Positions 27,615 through 36,835 of a stretch of DNA of 64,000 bases are shown here, piece after piece. The notes beneath the pieces were generated by a model, which saw only the letters and a list, made by a program, of their open reading frames with translations, had not been told where the DNA came from and ran no database searches. Origin of the DNA: Methylobacillus glycogenes JCM 2850 (GTDB lineage: Bacteria > Pseudomonadota > Gammaproteobacteria > Burkholderiales > Methylophilaceae). Numbering within the stretch: position 1 is the first letter of the stretch; the number at the start of each line of letters is the position of its first letter. Made by a program: the position numbers and the translations under genes. The DNA lies in the NCBI RefSeq assembly GCF_000617925.1, contig NZ_BAMT01000006.1:124001-188000 (forward strand), in the 5' to 3' direction.

Positions 27615-28634
27615 ATGATACGTAAATTCACATTATTTCTGACGGTGCTGGCATTGTGTATGCCACCTGTGCTGGTGCACGCCGCCGAGAAAAAGCCGCA
27701 AAAAACCGCCTCCAGCAAAACCAAAGCCAGCAAAAAAGTCGTCGCCAAGAAAAAAACCAAGACCACGGTCGCCAAAAAGAACGAAGCCAGCGGCCGTATC
27801 ATCAGCACCATACGTTCCAATAGCAAAGTCACCAAAAGCGCCAGCCCAGGTGTATTTAAGGACGAAGTAGGCAACTTGCAACTCGCCTCCACCAAGGCGC
27901 TGATCGTCAATCAGGAAACTGGTGAAGTTCTGTTCGCCAAAAGTACCGATCTCGCTACCCCTATCGCCTCAGTGACCAAGCTGATGACCGCCATGGTCAT
28001 GCTGGACGCCAAGCTGGATATGGATGAAAAGCTGATGATCACGCGTGAAGATGTGGATACCCTCAAAGGCACCAGCTCACGCATGACCCTGGGCACCAGC
28101 CTCAGCCGTGCTGAACTGCTGCAATTGGCACTCATGGCTTCAGAAAACCGCGCCGCCTCTGCGCTGGGCCGCAATTATCCAGGTGGTTTGCCAGCCTTTG
28201 TCGCGGCAATGAACGTGAAGGCCATGCAGCTAGGCATGCTGCATACCCGTTTTGCCGACCCCACAGGCCTTAACAGCGCCAATGTTTCCACCGCAGAAGA
28301 CCTGGTGAAAATGGTACGCGCCGCCTACCAATACCACGAGATTCGTCATGTTTCGACCTCGGCTGCCTACTCAGTGCCTGTGCACGGCATGCGTGCACCG
28401 CTCAACTACGTCAACAGCAATGTGCTGGTGCGCAACAGTGACTGGGTGATAGGGCTTTCCAAGACTGGCTATATCAATGAAGCTGGGCGTTGCCTGGTAA
28501 TGCAGGCTGAGATTGCCGGGCAGCCCTTGATTATTGTGTTGCTGGATTCCTTCAGCAAGAACTCACGCATAGGCGATGCTCAGAAAATTCGCAAATGGAT
28601 AGAGAGTAGCAATAGCCTGCGCCATATGAGTTGA
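27615..28634 (+). CDS. pbpG: D-alanyl-D-alanine endopeptidase (PBP7-type)
   Basis: A periplasmic low-mass penicillin-binding protein that cuts peptidoglycan cross-links. After the signal peptide (ends VHAAE) comes a 45-residue Lys/Thr-rich linker (KKPQKTASSKTKASKKV type), then the peptidase S11 domain with all three motifs: SVTK (active serine), SEN, and KTG in LSKTGYINEAGR. Length is 339 residues, slightly long because of the linker. A terminator follows 40 bases downstream. Confidence 0.93.
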   Translation: MIRKFTLFLTVLALCMPPVLVHAAEKKPQKTASSKTKASKKVVAKKKTKTTVAKKNEASGRIISTIRSNSKVTKSASPGVFKDEVGNLQLASTKALIVNQETGEVLFAKSTDLATPIASVTKLMTAMVMLDAKLDMDEKLMITREDVDTLKGTSSRMTLGTSLSRAELLQLALMASENRAASALGRNYPGGLPAFVAAMNVKAMQLGMLHTRFADPTGLNSANVSTAEDLVKMVRAAYQYHEIRHVSTSAAYSVPVHGMRAPLNYVNSNVLVRNSDWVIGLSKTGYINEAGRCLVMQAEIAGQPLIIVLLDSFSKNSRIGDAQKIRKWIESSNSLRHMS

Positions 28635-28673
28635 TGTTAAGAGGGTGTTTTGCCCTCACTGATAACCCATTCC

Positions 28674-28704
28674 AAGCCCGATAGCCTATATCGGGCTTTT
28701 TTAT
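28674..28704 (+). terminator. Rho-independent terminator after pbpG
   Basis: A ten-base stem AAGCCCGATA/TATCGGGCTT with a five-base loop is followed by a T-run. A weaker GAGGG/CCCTC hairpin lies at about 28641-28657. Confidence 0.9.
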
Positions 28705-28980
28705 TGCCTGTATTTCCTATCGCAGCTAGTCACGTCATTGCTCAGTTTTCCCAGCATCAACAATGAAGTGCCCACCTTACTTCTCCCCGGTCACATCTCC
28801 CAACTGCGCTACTTGAGCTTGCCTGGGTGTTGCATATTTCATATCTCGCCCTTATCCAGATGACTTCTTCAAACGCGGAGCAATAAAAACACTCATTTGA
28901 CAAATTTACATTTAATAATTGGCAAATATATTTGTATAATGAGTGAAAACAACCGCCTTTATTTGGCTAAGTGATTGTAT
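28705..28980 (+). other. AT-rich noncoding leader of the accessory island
   Basis: I see no gene here. The DNA becomes AT-rich over the last 100 bases. A TATAAT at 28935-28940 is a likely -10 for the transporter gene, with only a weak -35. A perfect 12-base palindrome CAAATATATTTG at 28923-28934 ends just before it and could be an operator. Confidence 0.4.
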
Positions 28981-29853
28981 ATGCTCAAATATATATGTAA
29001 TTATTGTTTAAATTGTCAAATAGAACTAGGTTTTTATAAACGCTGCACTAGTTCAATCCCATGTTTGAAAAATTTAAGCTGCCTACTGGCTGGTGTGTTC
29101 ATCACTCAATCGGCCATCAATGTTTCTGCAGAGGAATTTTCACCAGCAGAACGTGAATTTCAGAATAAGCAGCGCCAGCAATCCCAGGAGATGCAGAACC
29201 TGGAAATACTCAAGCAATTACAAGAGCAAGAAAAAACCTCCAAACCTATTCCGCCTAAAGTGATACCCCCTGCAAGCCAGGGTGGCAAAGCCATGTTGAT
29301 CAAACAGATCACCCTGGATGTAGGTAATGTCGATGTTGCTCAGCCCGAGGAAATTATCAAGCGTTATCAAGGTCGAGCGTTGAGCAACACTGATTTAGTG
29401 GCGTTGTTGCGTGAAATCAATGACTACTACGCAGCCCAAGGCTATGTCACCTCGATGGCGACTATACCCGCACAGGATTTGAGTACAGGCACTCTGATAA
29501 TCCGCATGCTTTGGGGAAAGTTATCGGGCTTTCTTATCAATGGCCAGCCGCCGCAAGGGTGGTATGAACATGCGATGCTGGTAGGCGCCATGCCTGGCAT
29601 TGAAGGCAGCATCTTCAATATTCATATCAGCGACCAAATAGTAGAAAACCTGAATACGGCAGGAAAGTCAGTCCAGGTTGAGGTGGTGCCAGCGCAAGAG
29701 CAAGGCTATTCCTATCTCAATCTCAAAGTTGTGCGGCGCTTGCCTGTGTCGGGTTCACTTTCGATAGACAACTCCGGCAGTGAGCGTGCCGATGGCAATA
29801 CGCGAGCTTCAGCACAAGTGACTATCAGTGATGTTACTGGGGGTGAACGATAG
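28981..29853 (+). pseudogene. TpsB (FhaC/ShlB-type) secretion transporter, 5' half only
   Basis: The N-terminal half of an outer-membrane two-partner-secretion transporter. It has a long signal region (about 50 residues), a coiled Gln/Glu-rich plug-helix segment, and two POTRA domains (about residues 100-245; LRE-INDYYAAQGYVTS and LNLKVVRRLPVSG regions). It then starts the barrel with the typical SIDNSGS. It stops at 29853. Dropping one G from the run at 29839-29843 lets the frame read VNDSLNLNTSKRFFNRR, which is barrel-like, but it still ends at 29921. Some 250-300 barrel residues are missing, so it cannot form a pore as written. The next ORF begins at the break. Confidence 0.75.
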
Positions 29854-29897
29854 TCTCAATCTTAATACCAGCAAGCGCTTTTTCAATCGACGCACAG

Positions 29898-32207
29898 ATG
29901 ATACCTGCAGCACAACAAGGTGATAGTAATGCAGCTTCACCAAGTGGTCTCCCCGATGCACCTCCACCGATACCAGTAAGGACACCTGCGCCGCTACAAG
30001 CGGACAGTAATACAGGCTCAGTAGGTGGTCTCCCCGATGTACCTCCGCCAGTACCATTCAGGAAGCCATTGCCGCAACAAAGTGGCAGTAATGCAGCCTT
30101 GCCAGAGGGTGGCTCGGATATACCTCCCCCGCTACCATCAAGAAGGCCAGCACCGCAGCAGGCCGATAGTCATCCTGACCCAACAGGAGATAGGGCTGGT
30201 AATCTCAATCCGGAGACAAATGAGGCTGCCATCATTAACCGAGGGAATGACCCTGATGCCGAGGCACAAAAACAACGGGCTGAACGGCTGAAAGAGAATT
30301 ATGGCGTAGCTGAGCAGTATTTACCTGGGCCCGCTGGGTTGACCGATGCAGAAACCATGGGCGTGGGTTTATATACCAATGGTGTATATATTCCATTAAA
30401 CAAAGCGTTGCGGTCTGGAGAAACCTTGGTTGGTGGGTTGGCGGATATTGACCAAGCAATGCAAGATGCCTTGCCTAGGCTTAGCGATGGGAGAGTGATA
30501 AAAACTTTCCGCGGGGGTAGATTGCCACCAGGGCTAGAGGGCACAGAAGGGTCAGTATTCAAGGATGAGGCTTATTTATCAACATCAAGAGACTATAAGG
30601 CTTCTAAGGATTTTGCGGGTAAAAGCTATTCCAAGGAGTACATCATCTTCGGTAAGTCTGGTGCTGATGTATCCAATATATCGATTGAAAGCAACGAACG
30701 CGAAGTCTTGTACAACAGAGGAACCGAGTTTGACATATTGCTAACTGCGCCAGATAACAAACGGATAGTGATGGAAGAAAAAAATCTGCCGTGGGGTACT
30801 GGTCACAAGGATAAGCAGGATCTGGCTGGCATTCCAGCGCCAGATAAACCACAAGATAGCAATGCACCAATCTCCGGAAAGCCCAAAGCTAAAGAGTTCG
30901 AAGATATATTCATTCCTAAGTCAGTGATCCCTGAACCTGAAGATATCTCTTTGGAAAAGAGCGACCAGAGGCAGTCAGAGCCTCAGAACGTAGAGCCGCC
31001 AAAGCCGAAACAAGCAAATAGCCAGAAAAAAGATGGTGAAGATGCGGCACCGCCCATAAAGATTGACGCACCTGAAACTTCCTCGCAGGAACTCAATAAT
31101 TTCACTGAGCCACCGCAAAGTATCACTGACAAGCTTGGCTCTCTGGCAAGTCCGATTAGTCCGATAGTAGGCGAGGGTAAAGATAGTAAAGAGCCAGGTG
31201 GAGAAAATCGGCAATTAGTACCTCCACCACCGCTTCCATTGACCGCTGATTATCTATCACAATTTGATAGTCCACCATCGTCTCCAGATGAATCAGCCAG
31301 GCTCAAATTTGTATGCACTCCAAAGGTGGTAGAGAGTACCCATCATGAGGAGGAGAATAAAATTCTTCCTCGATTTGATATTGATAATGAAATCAAAAAT
31401 CAACTGGGAGATGAAATAGGGAGAGGTGCGTATGGTGTGGTTTATCAGGATAAGACTGATCCTGATTTTGTCATTAAGAAATTCATAGGTAAAGACCCCT
31501 CAGTTGATTATATTGCTCAAGATGAAGCTGAGCGATTTGCAAAATATTATGGGGATGATTCAGTAGAAATCATCAAGACAAAAGATGCGGTTTACTTGAA
31601 GATGTACAAAGTTCCTGGTCTGCCAATGAGAGCTATAAAATCTTATCCAGAGGGAGCTTCCGATGCATTCCATCGCATGATGATGAAAATGGAAAATGCC
31701 AATATTCCGCATGTTGATTTGCATGCAGGAAACTTTATGTTTTCTGAGCAGCTAGGTGAGTTTTTCCCGATAGATCTTGGTAAGGCTGGTTACACTGATT
31801 CTGAGATTGCTCAGTTGCCAACATTCAAATCAACAGCAAATAACTATGATCATTTGGTGGATAGGATTAGTGGGCAACGAGTTGGGATGAGTGACTGGGA
31901 AGTGCTGGATTTGGTATACAGTTTAGCTGGTTCGACAGAGGCCCAGGCCTTAACCCCTGTTGAGATTTATGTATTAGGAAAATTATTCCCTCCACGCAAT
32001 CAAAATGAAGCATATGACGGAGATTTTTTGAATAATGTGATAGTTGAGGGGAAGGATGCGGATGAGTTTTATAATCGCGTGATTCCTAATTTTGATGTTG
32101 AATCTCTAACGCTTAAGGACTTAGATAGTCTGGCTAAACAATGGCATGAACATTACAACTTCAAGCACCCTGGGGAGATACAGTTCAACCCAGACCCTTC
32201 GCAGTAA
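29898..32207 (+). CDS. ADP-ribosyltransferase / OspG-like kinase dual-domain effector
   Basis: A 769-residue protein I cannot match to a named gene. Order: three 27-residue proline-rich repeats (residues 3-83), an ADP-ribosyltransferase exoenzyme-type domain (about 125-290), a Pro/Lys/Glu-rich linker with VPPPPLPL near 441, and a kinase domain (about 500-640) with a 130-residue helical tail. The transferase residues are Arg205 (KTFRGG), STS 228-230, and Glu267-x-Glu269, the arginine-modifying pattern. The kinase shows glycine loop GRGAYG (508-513), Lys527, an EAERF helix, HVDLHAGN (Asp607, Asn612) and PIDLG (Asp626); several phrases closely track OspG as I recall it. No ribosome site precedes ATG 29898 and no signal peptide is seen, so the true N-terminus was probably lost. 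Confidence 0.72.
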   Translation: MIPAAQQGDSNAASPSGLPDAPPPIPVRTPAPLQADSNTGSVGGLPDVPPPVPFRKPLPQQSGSNAALPEGGSDIPPPLPSRRPAPQQADSHPDPTGDRAGNLNPETNEAAIINRGNDPDAEAQKQRAERLKENYGVAEQYLPGPAGLTDAETMGVGLYTNGVYIPLNKALRSGETLVGGLADIDQAMQDALPRLSDGRVIKTFRGGRLPPGLEGTEGSVFKDEAYLSTSRDYKASKDFAGKSYSKEYIIFGKSGADVSNISIESNEREVLYNRGTEFDILLTAPDNKRIVMEEKNLPWGTGHKDKQDLAGIPAPDKPQDSNAPISGKPKAKEFEDIFIPKSVIPEPEDISLEKSDQRQSEPQNVEPPKPKQANSQKKDGEDAAPPIKIDAPETSSQELNNFTEPPQSITDKLGSLASPISPIVGEGKDSKEPGGENRQLVPPPPLPLTADYLSQFDSPPSSPDESARLKFVCTPKVVESTHHEEENKILPRFDIDNEIKNQLGDEIGRGAYGVVYQDKTDPDFVIKKFIGKDPSVDYIAQDEAERFAKYYGDDSVEIIKTKDAVYLKMYKVPGLPMRAIKSYPEGASDAFHRMMMKMENANIPHVDLHAGNFMFSEQLGEFFPIDLGKAGYTDSEIAQLPTFKSTANNYDHLVDRISGQRVGMSDWEVLDLVYSLAGSTEAQALTPVEIYVLGKLFPPRNQNEAYDGDFLNNVIVEGKDADEFYNRVIPNFDVESLTLKDLDSLAKQWHEHYNFKHPGEIQFNPDPSQ
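29904..30190 (+). repeat. 81-bp coding repeats, three and a half copies
   Basis: Units at 29904-29984, 29985-30065 and 30066-30146, plus a partial fourth to about 30190, each encode 27 residues of the form P-x-P-x-Q-x-x-S-N, then G-L-P-D-x-P-P-P-x-P-x-R. The first unit begins exactly where the transporter sequence ends. Confidence 0.9.
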
Positions 32208-32283
32208 AATATGGGGGGTATGCTGATATTTACGTCTGTTATTGCAAGTCAATAATGTCTGAATAGTGGATATCAGCGCAAAA

Positions 32284-32317
32284 TAAAACGCCCGATGGTT
32301 TGCATCGGGCGTTTTGA
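32284..32317. terminator. Bidirectional terminator between effector and topA
   Basis: A stem AAAACGCCCGATG/CATCGGGCGTTTT with a four-base loop can stop both the effector transcript (+) and topA (-), since A/T runs flank both sides. Confidence 0.9.
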
Positions 32318-32339
32318 AGGCTGGTAACACTGAGCCGAA

Positions 32340-34933
32340 TTATTCTGCGGCAGCTTTCTTGCTTGTGCTGGTCTTGGCGCTGGCGGTTTTTTTTGTCGTA
32401 GCCGCTGCAGGCTTTTTAGTCGTAGCTGCCTTTTTCGCTGCAGGCTTAGCTGCCGCAGCCTTCTTGGCAGCTGGTTTCTTTGCCGCTGTCTTCTTGCTAG
32501 GCGCTTCCTTGGCCGCCTTGGCGGTCAGCAGTTCCAGCGCCTGTTCCAGCGTTAAGCTTTCTGGCTCCTGACTCTTGGATAGGGTAGCCCTTAGCTTGCC
32601 ATGCTGCACATAGGGGCCGTAACGGCCCGAATAAATGGCGATGTTGCCTGTGCCATCCGGGTGTGCACCCAGTTCGCGTATAGGCGCAGGGCCAGAATGG
32701 GCTTGAGCCAATAGTTCTACCGCGCGTGCCTGATCTATATCAAACACGCTGTCGCTACGCGGAATGGACTTGAACTTGCCATCGTGGTTGACGTAAGGAC
32801 CAAAGCGCCCGAGGTTGGCGACAATCTTCTTGCCAGTTTCTGGGTGCAGACCCAGGTCACGGGGTAGCGCAATCAGTTTAAGCGCGGTTTCCATATCCAG
32901 GCTGGAAAGTGGAATTTCCTTGGGAATGCTCACGCGTTTGGGCTTTTTCTTGCTGTCGGCTTCCGGCAGACCTATCTGCAGATAAGGGCCGTAGGGACCA
33001 TTTAACAGCAGGATATCCTTGCCGCTTTCCGGCTCCTGACCCACTACGGTAGGTTCGTTGCTATTGGTGCTGGTGCTCGGGTTGCGGATGTAATCGCACT
33101 CCGGGTAGCCAGAGCAGCCGATAAACATGCCAAAGCGGCCTAACCTGGATTGCAGCGGCTTGCCACACTTGGGGCAGTTTTCATCCAGCATTTCCACGCC
33201 TGGGCGTTCTACATTGCTCTTTTCCAGAATCTGGGTGTTAAAGCCTTGCCAGAATTCATTGAGTACGGGAATCCACTCGCGCTCGCCTTCGGCAATATCA
33301 TCCAGCTCGTTTTCCAGATTGGCAGTAAAGCCGTAATCCACATAGCGCGTAAAGTGCTCGGTGAGGAATTTGTTTACCACGCGGCCTACATCGGTAGGCG
33401 TGAAGCGCTTTTTGTCCAGCAAGACATATTCTCTGTCCTGCAGGGTGGAGATGATGCTGGCATAAGTGGAGGGACGGCCTATGCCAAACTCTTCCAGCGC
33501 CTTGACCAGGCTGGCTTCGGAGTAGCGTGGTGGTGGTTCGGTAAAGTGTTGGTCGCCGAATATCTTTTGCACCGCCAGCACTTCGCCAGTTTCTAAGACT
33601 GGGAGTTTGCTGTCGCCTTCTTCTTCCTCGTCATCCACCCCTTCACGGTAGACGGCGATAAAGCCTGGGAAAACCAGGGTTTGGCCAGTGGCGCGGAACA
33701 AGTTGGATTCATTGCCTATGGCCAGATCAACGCTGACAGCATCAAACTTGGCCTGGGTCATTTGGCAAGCCAGAGCACGTTTCCAGATCATCTCATACAG
33801 ATTGAACTGCTCAGGCGTGAGGAAAGCGCGCATGCTGGCCGGAGTGCGGGAGATATCCGTAGGACGTATGGCCTCGTGCGCCTCTTGCGCGTTCTTGGCC
33901 TTGGTCTTGTACATGATGGGCGACTTGGGCAGGTAGTCGGCGCTGAAATTCTTTTTGATGTAATCACGAATCTGCATCACGGCTTCAGCAGCCAGGCTGA
34001 AGCTGTCAGTACGCATATAGGTGATGAGACCTGCGGTGCCGCTACCGATATCAATACCTTCATACAACTGCTGCGCCACACGCATGGTGCGGCTGGTGGT
34101 AAATCCCAGCTTGCGCACGGCCTCTTGTTGCAGGGTAGAGGTAGTGAAGGGTGCGGCAGGGCTGCGGCTACGTTGTTTCTTTTCTACACGGGTGACCGTG
34201 GTTTTGCCTGCACTGGCCAAGAGCAGCTTGCCAACAATTTCCTGCTGCTGATCATGGTTGGTGACGGTGAATTGTTCTACCTTCTGACCATCGAGTTGTA
34301 CCAGCTTGGCGTCGAAAGCATGTTGATGCTTGAGCGATTCTAGATGGATGGTCCAGTATTCCTGGCTCTTGAAAGCTTCAATTTCCAGCTCGCGCTCGAC
34401 GATCAAACGCAAGGCTGGACTTTGCACACGCCCGGCAGATAGGCCGCGGCGTATCTTCTTCCACAGCAGGGGAGAGAGGTTGAAACCCACAAGGTAATCC
34501 AGCGCGCGTCTGGCCTGCTGGGCGTTGACCAGCGGCATGAGAATATCGCGCGGTTGGTCTATGGCGTTCTGCACCGCGTTCTTGGTGATTTCATGAAACA
34601 CCACGCGCTTGAGTAATTTGTCTTTGAGCAGTTTCTTGCTCTTGAGTATCTCGCGATATGCCAGGAGATGGCCTCACCTTCGCGGTCCGGATCGGTTGCG
34701 AGGTAGATGGCGTCTGCATTCTTCACTGCCTTGGCGATAGCATCGACATGTCTGGAGTTGCGGTCTATGACCTCATACTTCATGGCGAAGTCCTGCTCGG
34801 GATCGACCGCGCCAGTCTTGGGCACGAGGTCGCGCACATGGCCATAGGAGGCAAGCACCTCAAAATCCTTGCCCAAATACTTCTTCAGGGTTTGGGCCTT
34901 GGAGGGTGACTCGACGATTAGCAGTTTGGACAT
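32340..34933 (-). CDS. topA: DNA topoisomerase I, one frame break
   Basis: Type IA topoisomerase that relaxes negative supercoils. It starts MSKLLIVESPSKAQTLKKYL, has the TOPRIM acidic DPDRE motif, the catalytic Tyr in LITYMRTDS, one four-Cys zinc motif (CPKCGKPL ... CSGYPEC), three GPYGPY-type C-terminal repeats, and a Lys/Ala-rich tail of about 60 residues (AAKKPAAKKAA). The frame breaks near 34652: adding one base turns HIARYSRARN into HIAEILKSKKLLKDKLLKR. The gene is essential or near-essential in relatives, so I treat the break as a base-call error. The tail may bind DNA. Confidence 0.94.
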
Positions 34934-35101
34934 GGGCACACAGTTTGTGGGATGCAGAGCGGCAGATGATAAGAGGTATTTGGCTCACGCACAAGAAAGC
35001 GCTGTAAATTTAGGCGCTTGCCACTTGGGCTGAGCTATTGATTCTGCCTGGGGCTCTCGTGCTGTCAGCGCGATGCTTATTCACTGACAGCAGAGTGCAC
35101 G

Positions 35102-36013
35102 TTATGCCGTATTGCGGCGGAACTCTATGCGTGTTCCCTCGCTTGTCGCCAGCGTAAGCGCAGGGTTGTTCTCTTTATCTATATCACCAAACAGTGGGTC
35201 TTCATCTTCTACCCGGGTCTGCGACATATTCTTGAAGTCATAGAGATCAGTATCGGCGAGGTGCGAGGGTTCTACATTGCCTATGGCACGGAAGATATTG
35301 TTGATACGGCCCGGTTGATCACGCTCCCAGGCTTGCAGCATGTCTTTGACCTTTTGGCGTTGCAGGTTTTCCTGAGAGCCGCACAGGTCGCACGGGATGA
35401 TGGGGAATTCCATGCTGCGGGCATAACTGGCAATGTCGCGTTCAGCACAGTAAGCCAGTGGGCGTATCACCTGGAACTCGCCCTTGTTGGTGGCTAGCTT
35501 GGGCGGCATGGCTTTCATCTTGGCACCAAAGAACATATTCAGGAACAGGGTCTCGACTATGTCGTCTCTGTGGTGACCCAAGGCAATCTTGTTGGCACCC
35601 AGTTCCTGTGCCGTGCGGTAGATAATGCCACGGCGCAGGCGTGAGCATAGTGAGCAGGTGGTCTTGCCCTCAGGGATTTTCTCTTTGACGATGGAATAGG
35701 TGTCGGCCTCGACAATGCGATGCTCCACGCCTAGTTGTTCAAGATAGGCGGGCAAGATATGCGCGGGGAAGCCAGGCTGCTTCTGATCCAGATTCATCGC
35801 GATCAGCTTGAAGTTGATAGGCGCGCGTTCTTGCAAGGCCAGCAGAATCATCAGCATGGTGTAGGAATCCTTGCCGCCGCTCATGCAGACCAGCACGGTG
35901 TCACCTTCTTCTATCATGTTGAAATCGCCTATGGCCTTGCCTGTGGCGCTGATCAGGCTGTTGCGTAGCTTGAGGAAGCTATTGGAGGCATTGTCGGGGT
36001 AATGTTTAATCAT
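35102..36013 (-). CDS. ttcA: tRNA 2-thiocytidine(32) synthetase TtcA
   Basis: Thiolates C32 of certain tRNAs using ATP and a 4Fe-4S cluster. The PP-loop MSGGKDS and the cluster cysteines in [11 protein letters not shown] and IPCDLCGSQ are present, with [14 protein letters not shown]. The C-terminus has about 40 residues after the core ([16 protein letters not shown]). I chose ATG at 36013; TTG 36022 would add three residues. It is 12 bases downstream of the pteridine reductase gene. Confidence 0.95.
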   Translation of the reverse strand: MIKHYPDNASNSFLKLRNSLISATGKAIGDFNMIEEGDTVLVCMSGGKDSYTMLMILLALQERAPINFKLIAMNLDQKQPGFPAHILPAYLEQLGVEHRIVEADTYSIVKEKIPEGKTTCSLCSRLRRGIIYRTAQELGANKIALGHHRDDIVETLFLNMFFGAKMKAMPPKLATNKGEFQVIRPLAYCAERDIASYARSMEFPIIPCDLCGSQENLQRQKVKDMLQAWERDQPGRINNIFRAIGNVEPSHLADTDLYDFKNMSQTRVEDEDPLFGDIDKENNPALTLATSEGTRIEFRRNTA

Positions 36014-36025
36014 CGTGTACAAAAC

Positions 36026-36778
36026 TTATAGATTGAGCGAGCGGCCGCCATCGACGGCCATGACGTGCCCGGTAATAAAAGGAGCGTCCTGCAACAAAAA
36101 GCGCACGGCCTTGGCAACATCGTCACCCTCACCTATGCGCTTGAGCAGGGTTTGCGAGATCACGCGCTGGCGGTAGACCTCGTCAAATTGGGGGTTATCT
36201 TCAGGCCACAGCACAGGGCCAGGTGCCACAGCATTAACACGCACTTCTGGGGCCAGTTCATGCGCCAGGGATTTGGTAAGGGTGACCAGGCCTGCTTTGC
36301 CCACGCTATAGACGATATAGCCTTTCTTCGGGCGCTCCACGTGCATATCAGTGATGTTGATAATGCTGCCCTGGGTCTTTTTCAATTCTGGTGCGGCGGC
36401 TTGCGATAAGAATAAAGGCGCCTTCAGGTTGGGGCCTATCAAATCTTCCCACTGGTGCTCGGTAATGGCACCAAGTTCGCTGGGGTAATAGCTGGAGGCA
36501 TTGTTGATCAGCGCATCCAGGCGACCAAAATGCTGTACGGTTTCCTGTACTAGGGTAGGAAGCACGCTGAGCTTGAGCAAATCACCCTGAATTATTGCCA
36601 CGGAATTGGGGCGCTTGAGGTTGAGCTCGGATTGCAGGGCACGGGCTTCACGGTTAGAACTGCGGTAGTGGATCATCAACTTGGCACCCCCTGCATGCAG
36701 CAGGCGGCAGATGGCGGCACCCACGCGCTTGGCACCACCAGTGATCAGTATGACTTTGTTTTCCAGGGAGGAATCCAC
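36026..36778 (-). CDS. Pteridine reductase-type short-chain dehydrogenase
   Basis: A 250-residue NADPH-dependent SDR of the pteridine reductase type (PTR1/FolM-like), which reduces dihydropteridines or dihydrofolate. It has the cofactor motif ITGGAKRVGAAI with an Arg suited to NADP, NNASSYYP, a Tyr-x-x-x-Lys pair in YSVGKAG, and NAVAPGPVLWPED, which is typical of this subgroup. The start is GTG at 36776-36778. It is probably cotranscribed with ttcA. A divergent methyltransferase gene lies 57 bases away. Confidence 0.83.
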   Translation of the reverse strand: MDSSLENKVILITGGAKRVGAAICRLLHAGGAKLMIHYRSSNREARALQSELNLKRPNSVAIIQGDLLKLSVLPTLVQETVQHFGRLDALINNASSYYPSELGAITEHQWEDLIGPNLKAPLFLSQAAAPELKKTQGSIINITDMHVERPKKGYIVYSVGKAGLVTLTKSLAHELAPEVRVNAVAPGPVLWPEDNPQFDEVYRQRVISQTLLKRIGEGDDVAKAVRFLLQDAPFITGHVMAVDGGRSLNL

Positions 36779-36835
36779 GATTGTTCCAGATTGCTTTCAG
36801 GCTTGCGAGTAACTAGCGATTATAATCTAAATACT

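Noticed and set aside
29833..29925. Programmed ribosomal frameshift joining TpsB to the effector
   Set aside because: A G-run is present, but no heptameric slippery site or downstream structure is evident, and the barrel would still be missing.
29904..30190. Regular 81-bp repeats as a CRISPR array or satellite
   Set aside because: The units are contiguous, in frame and diverged at third codon positions; there are no spacers and no cas genes. They are coding repeats.
32340..34933. topA as a pseudogene
   Set aside because: Only one base is missing, all motifs on both sides are intact, and the gene is normally needed for growth. An error in the sequence is more likely.
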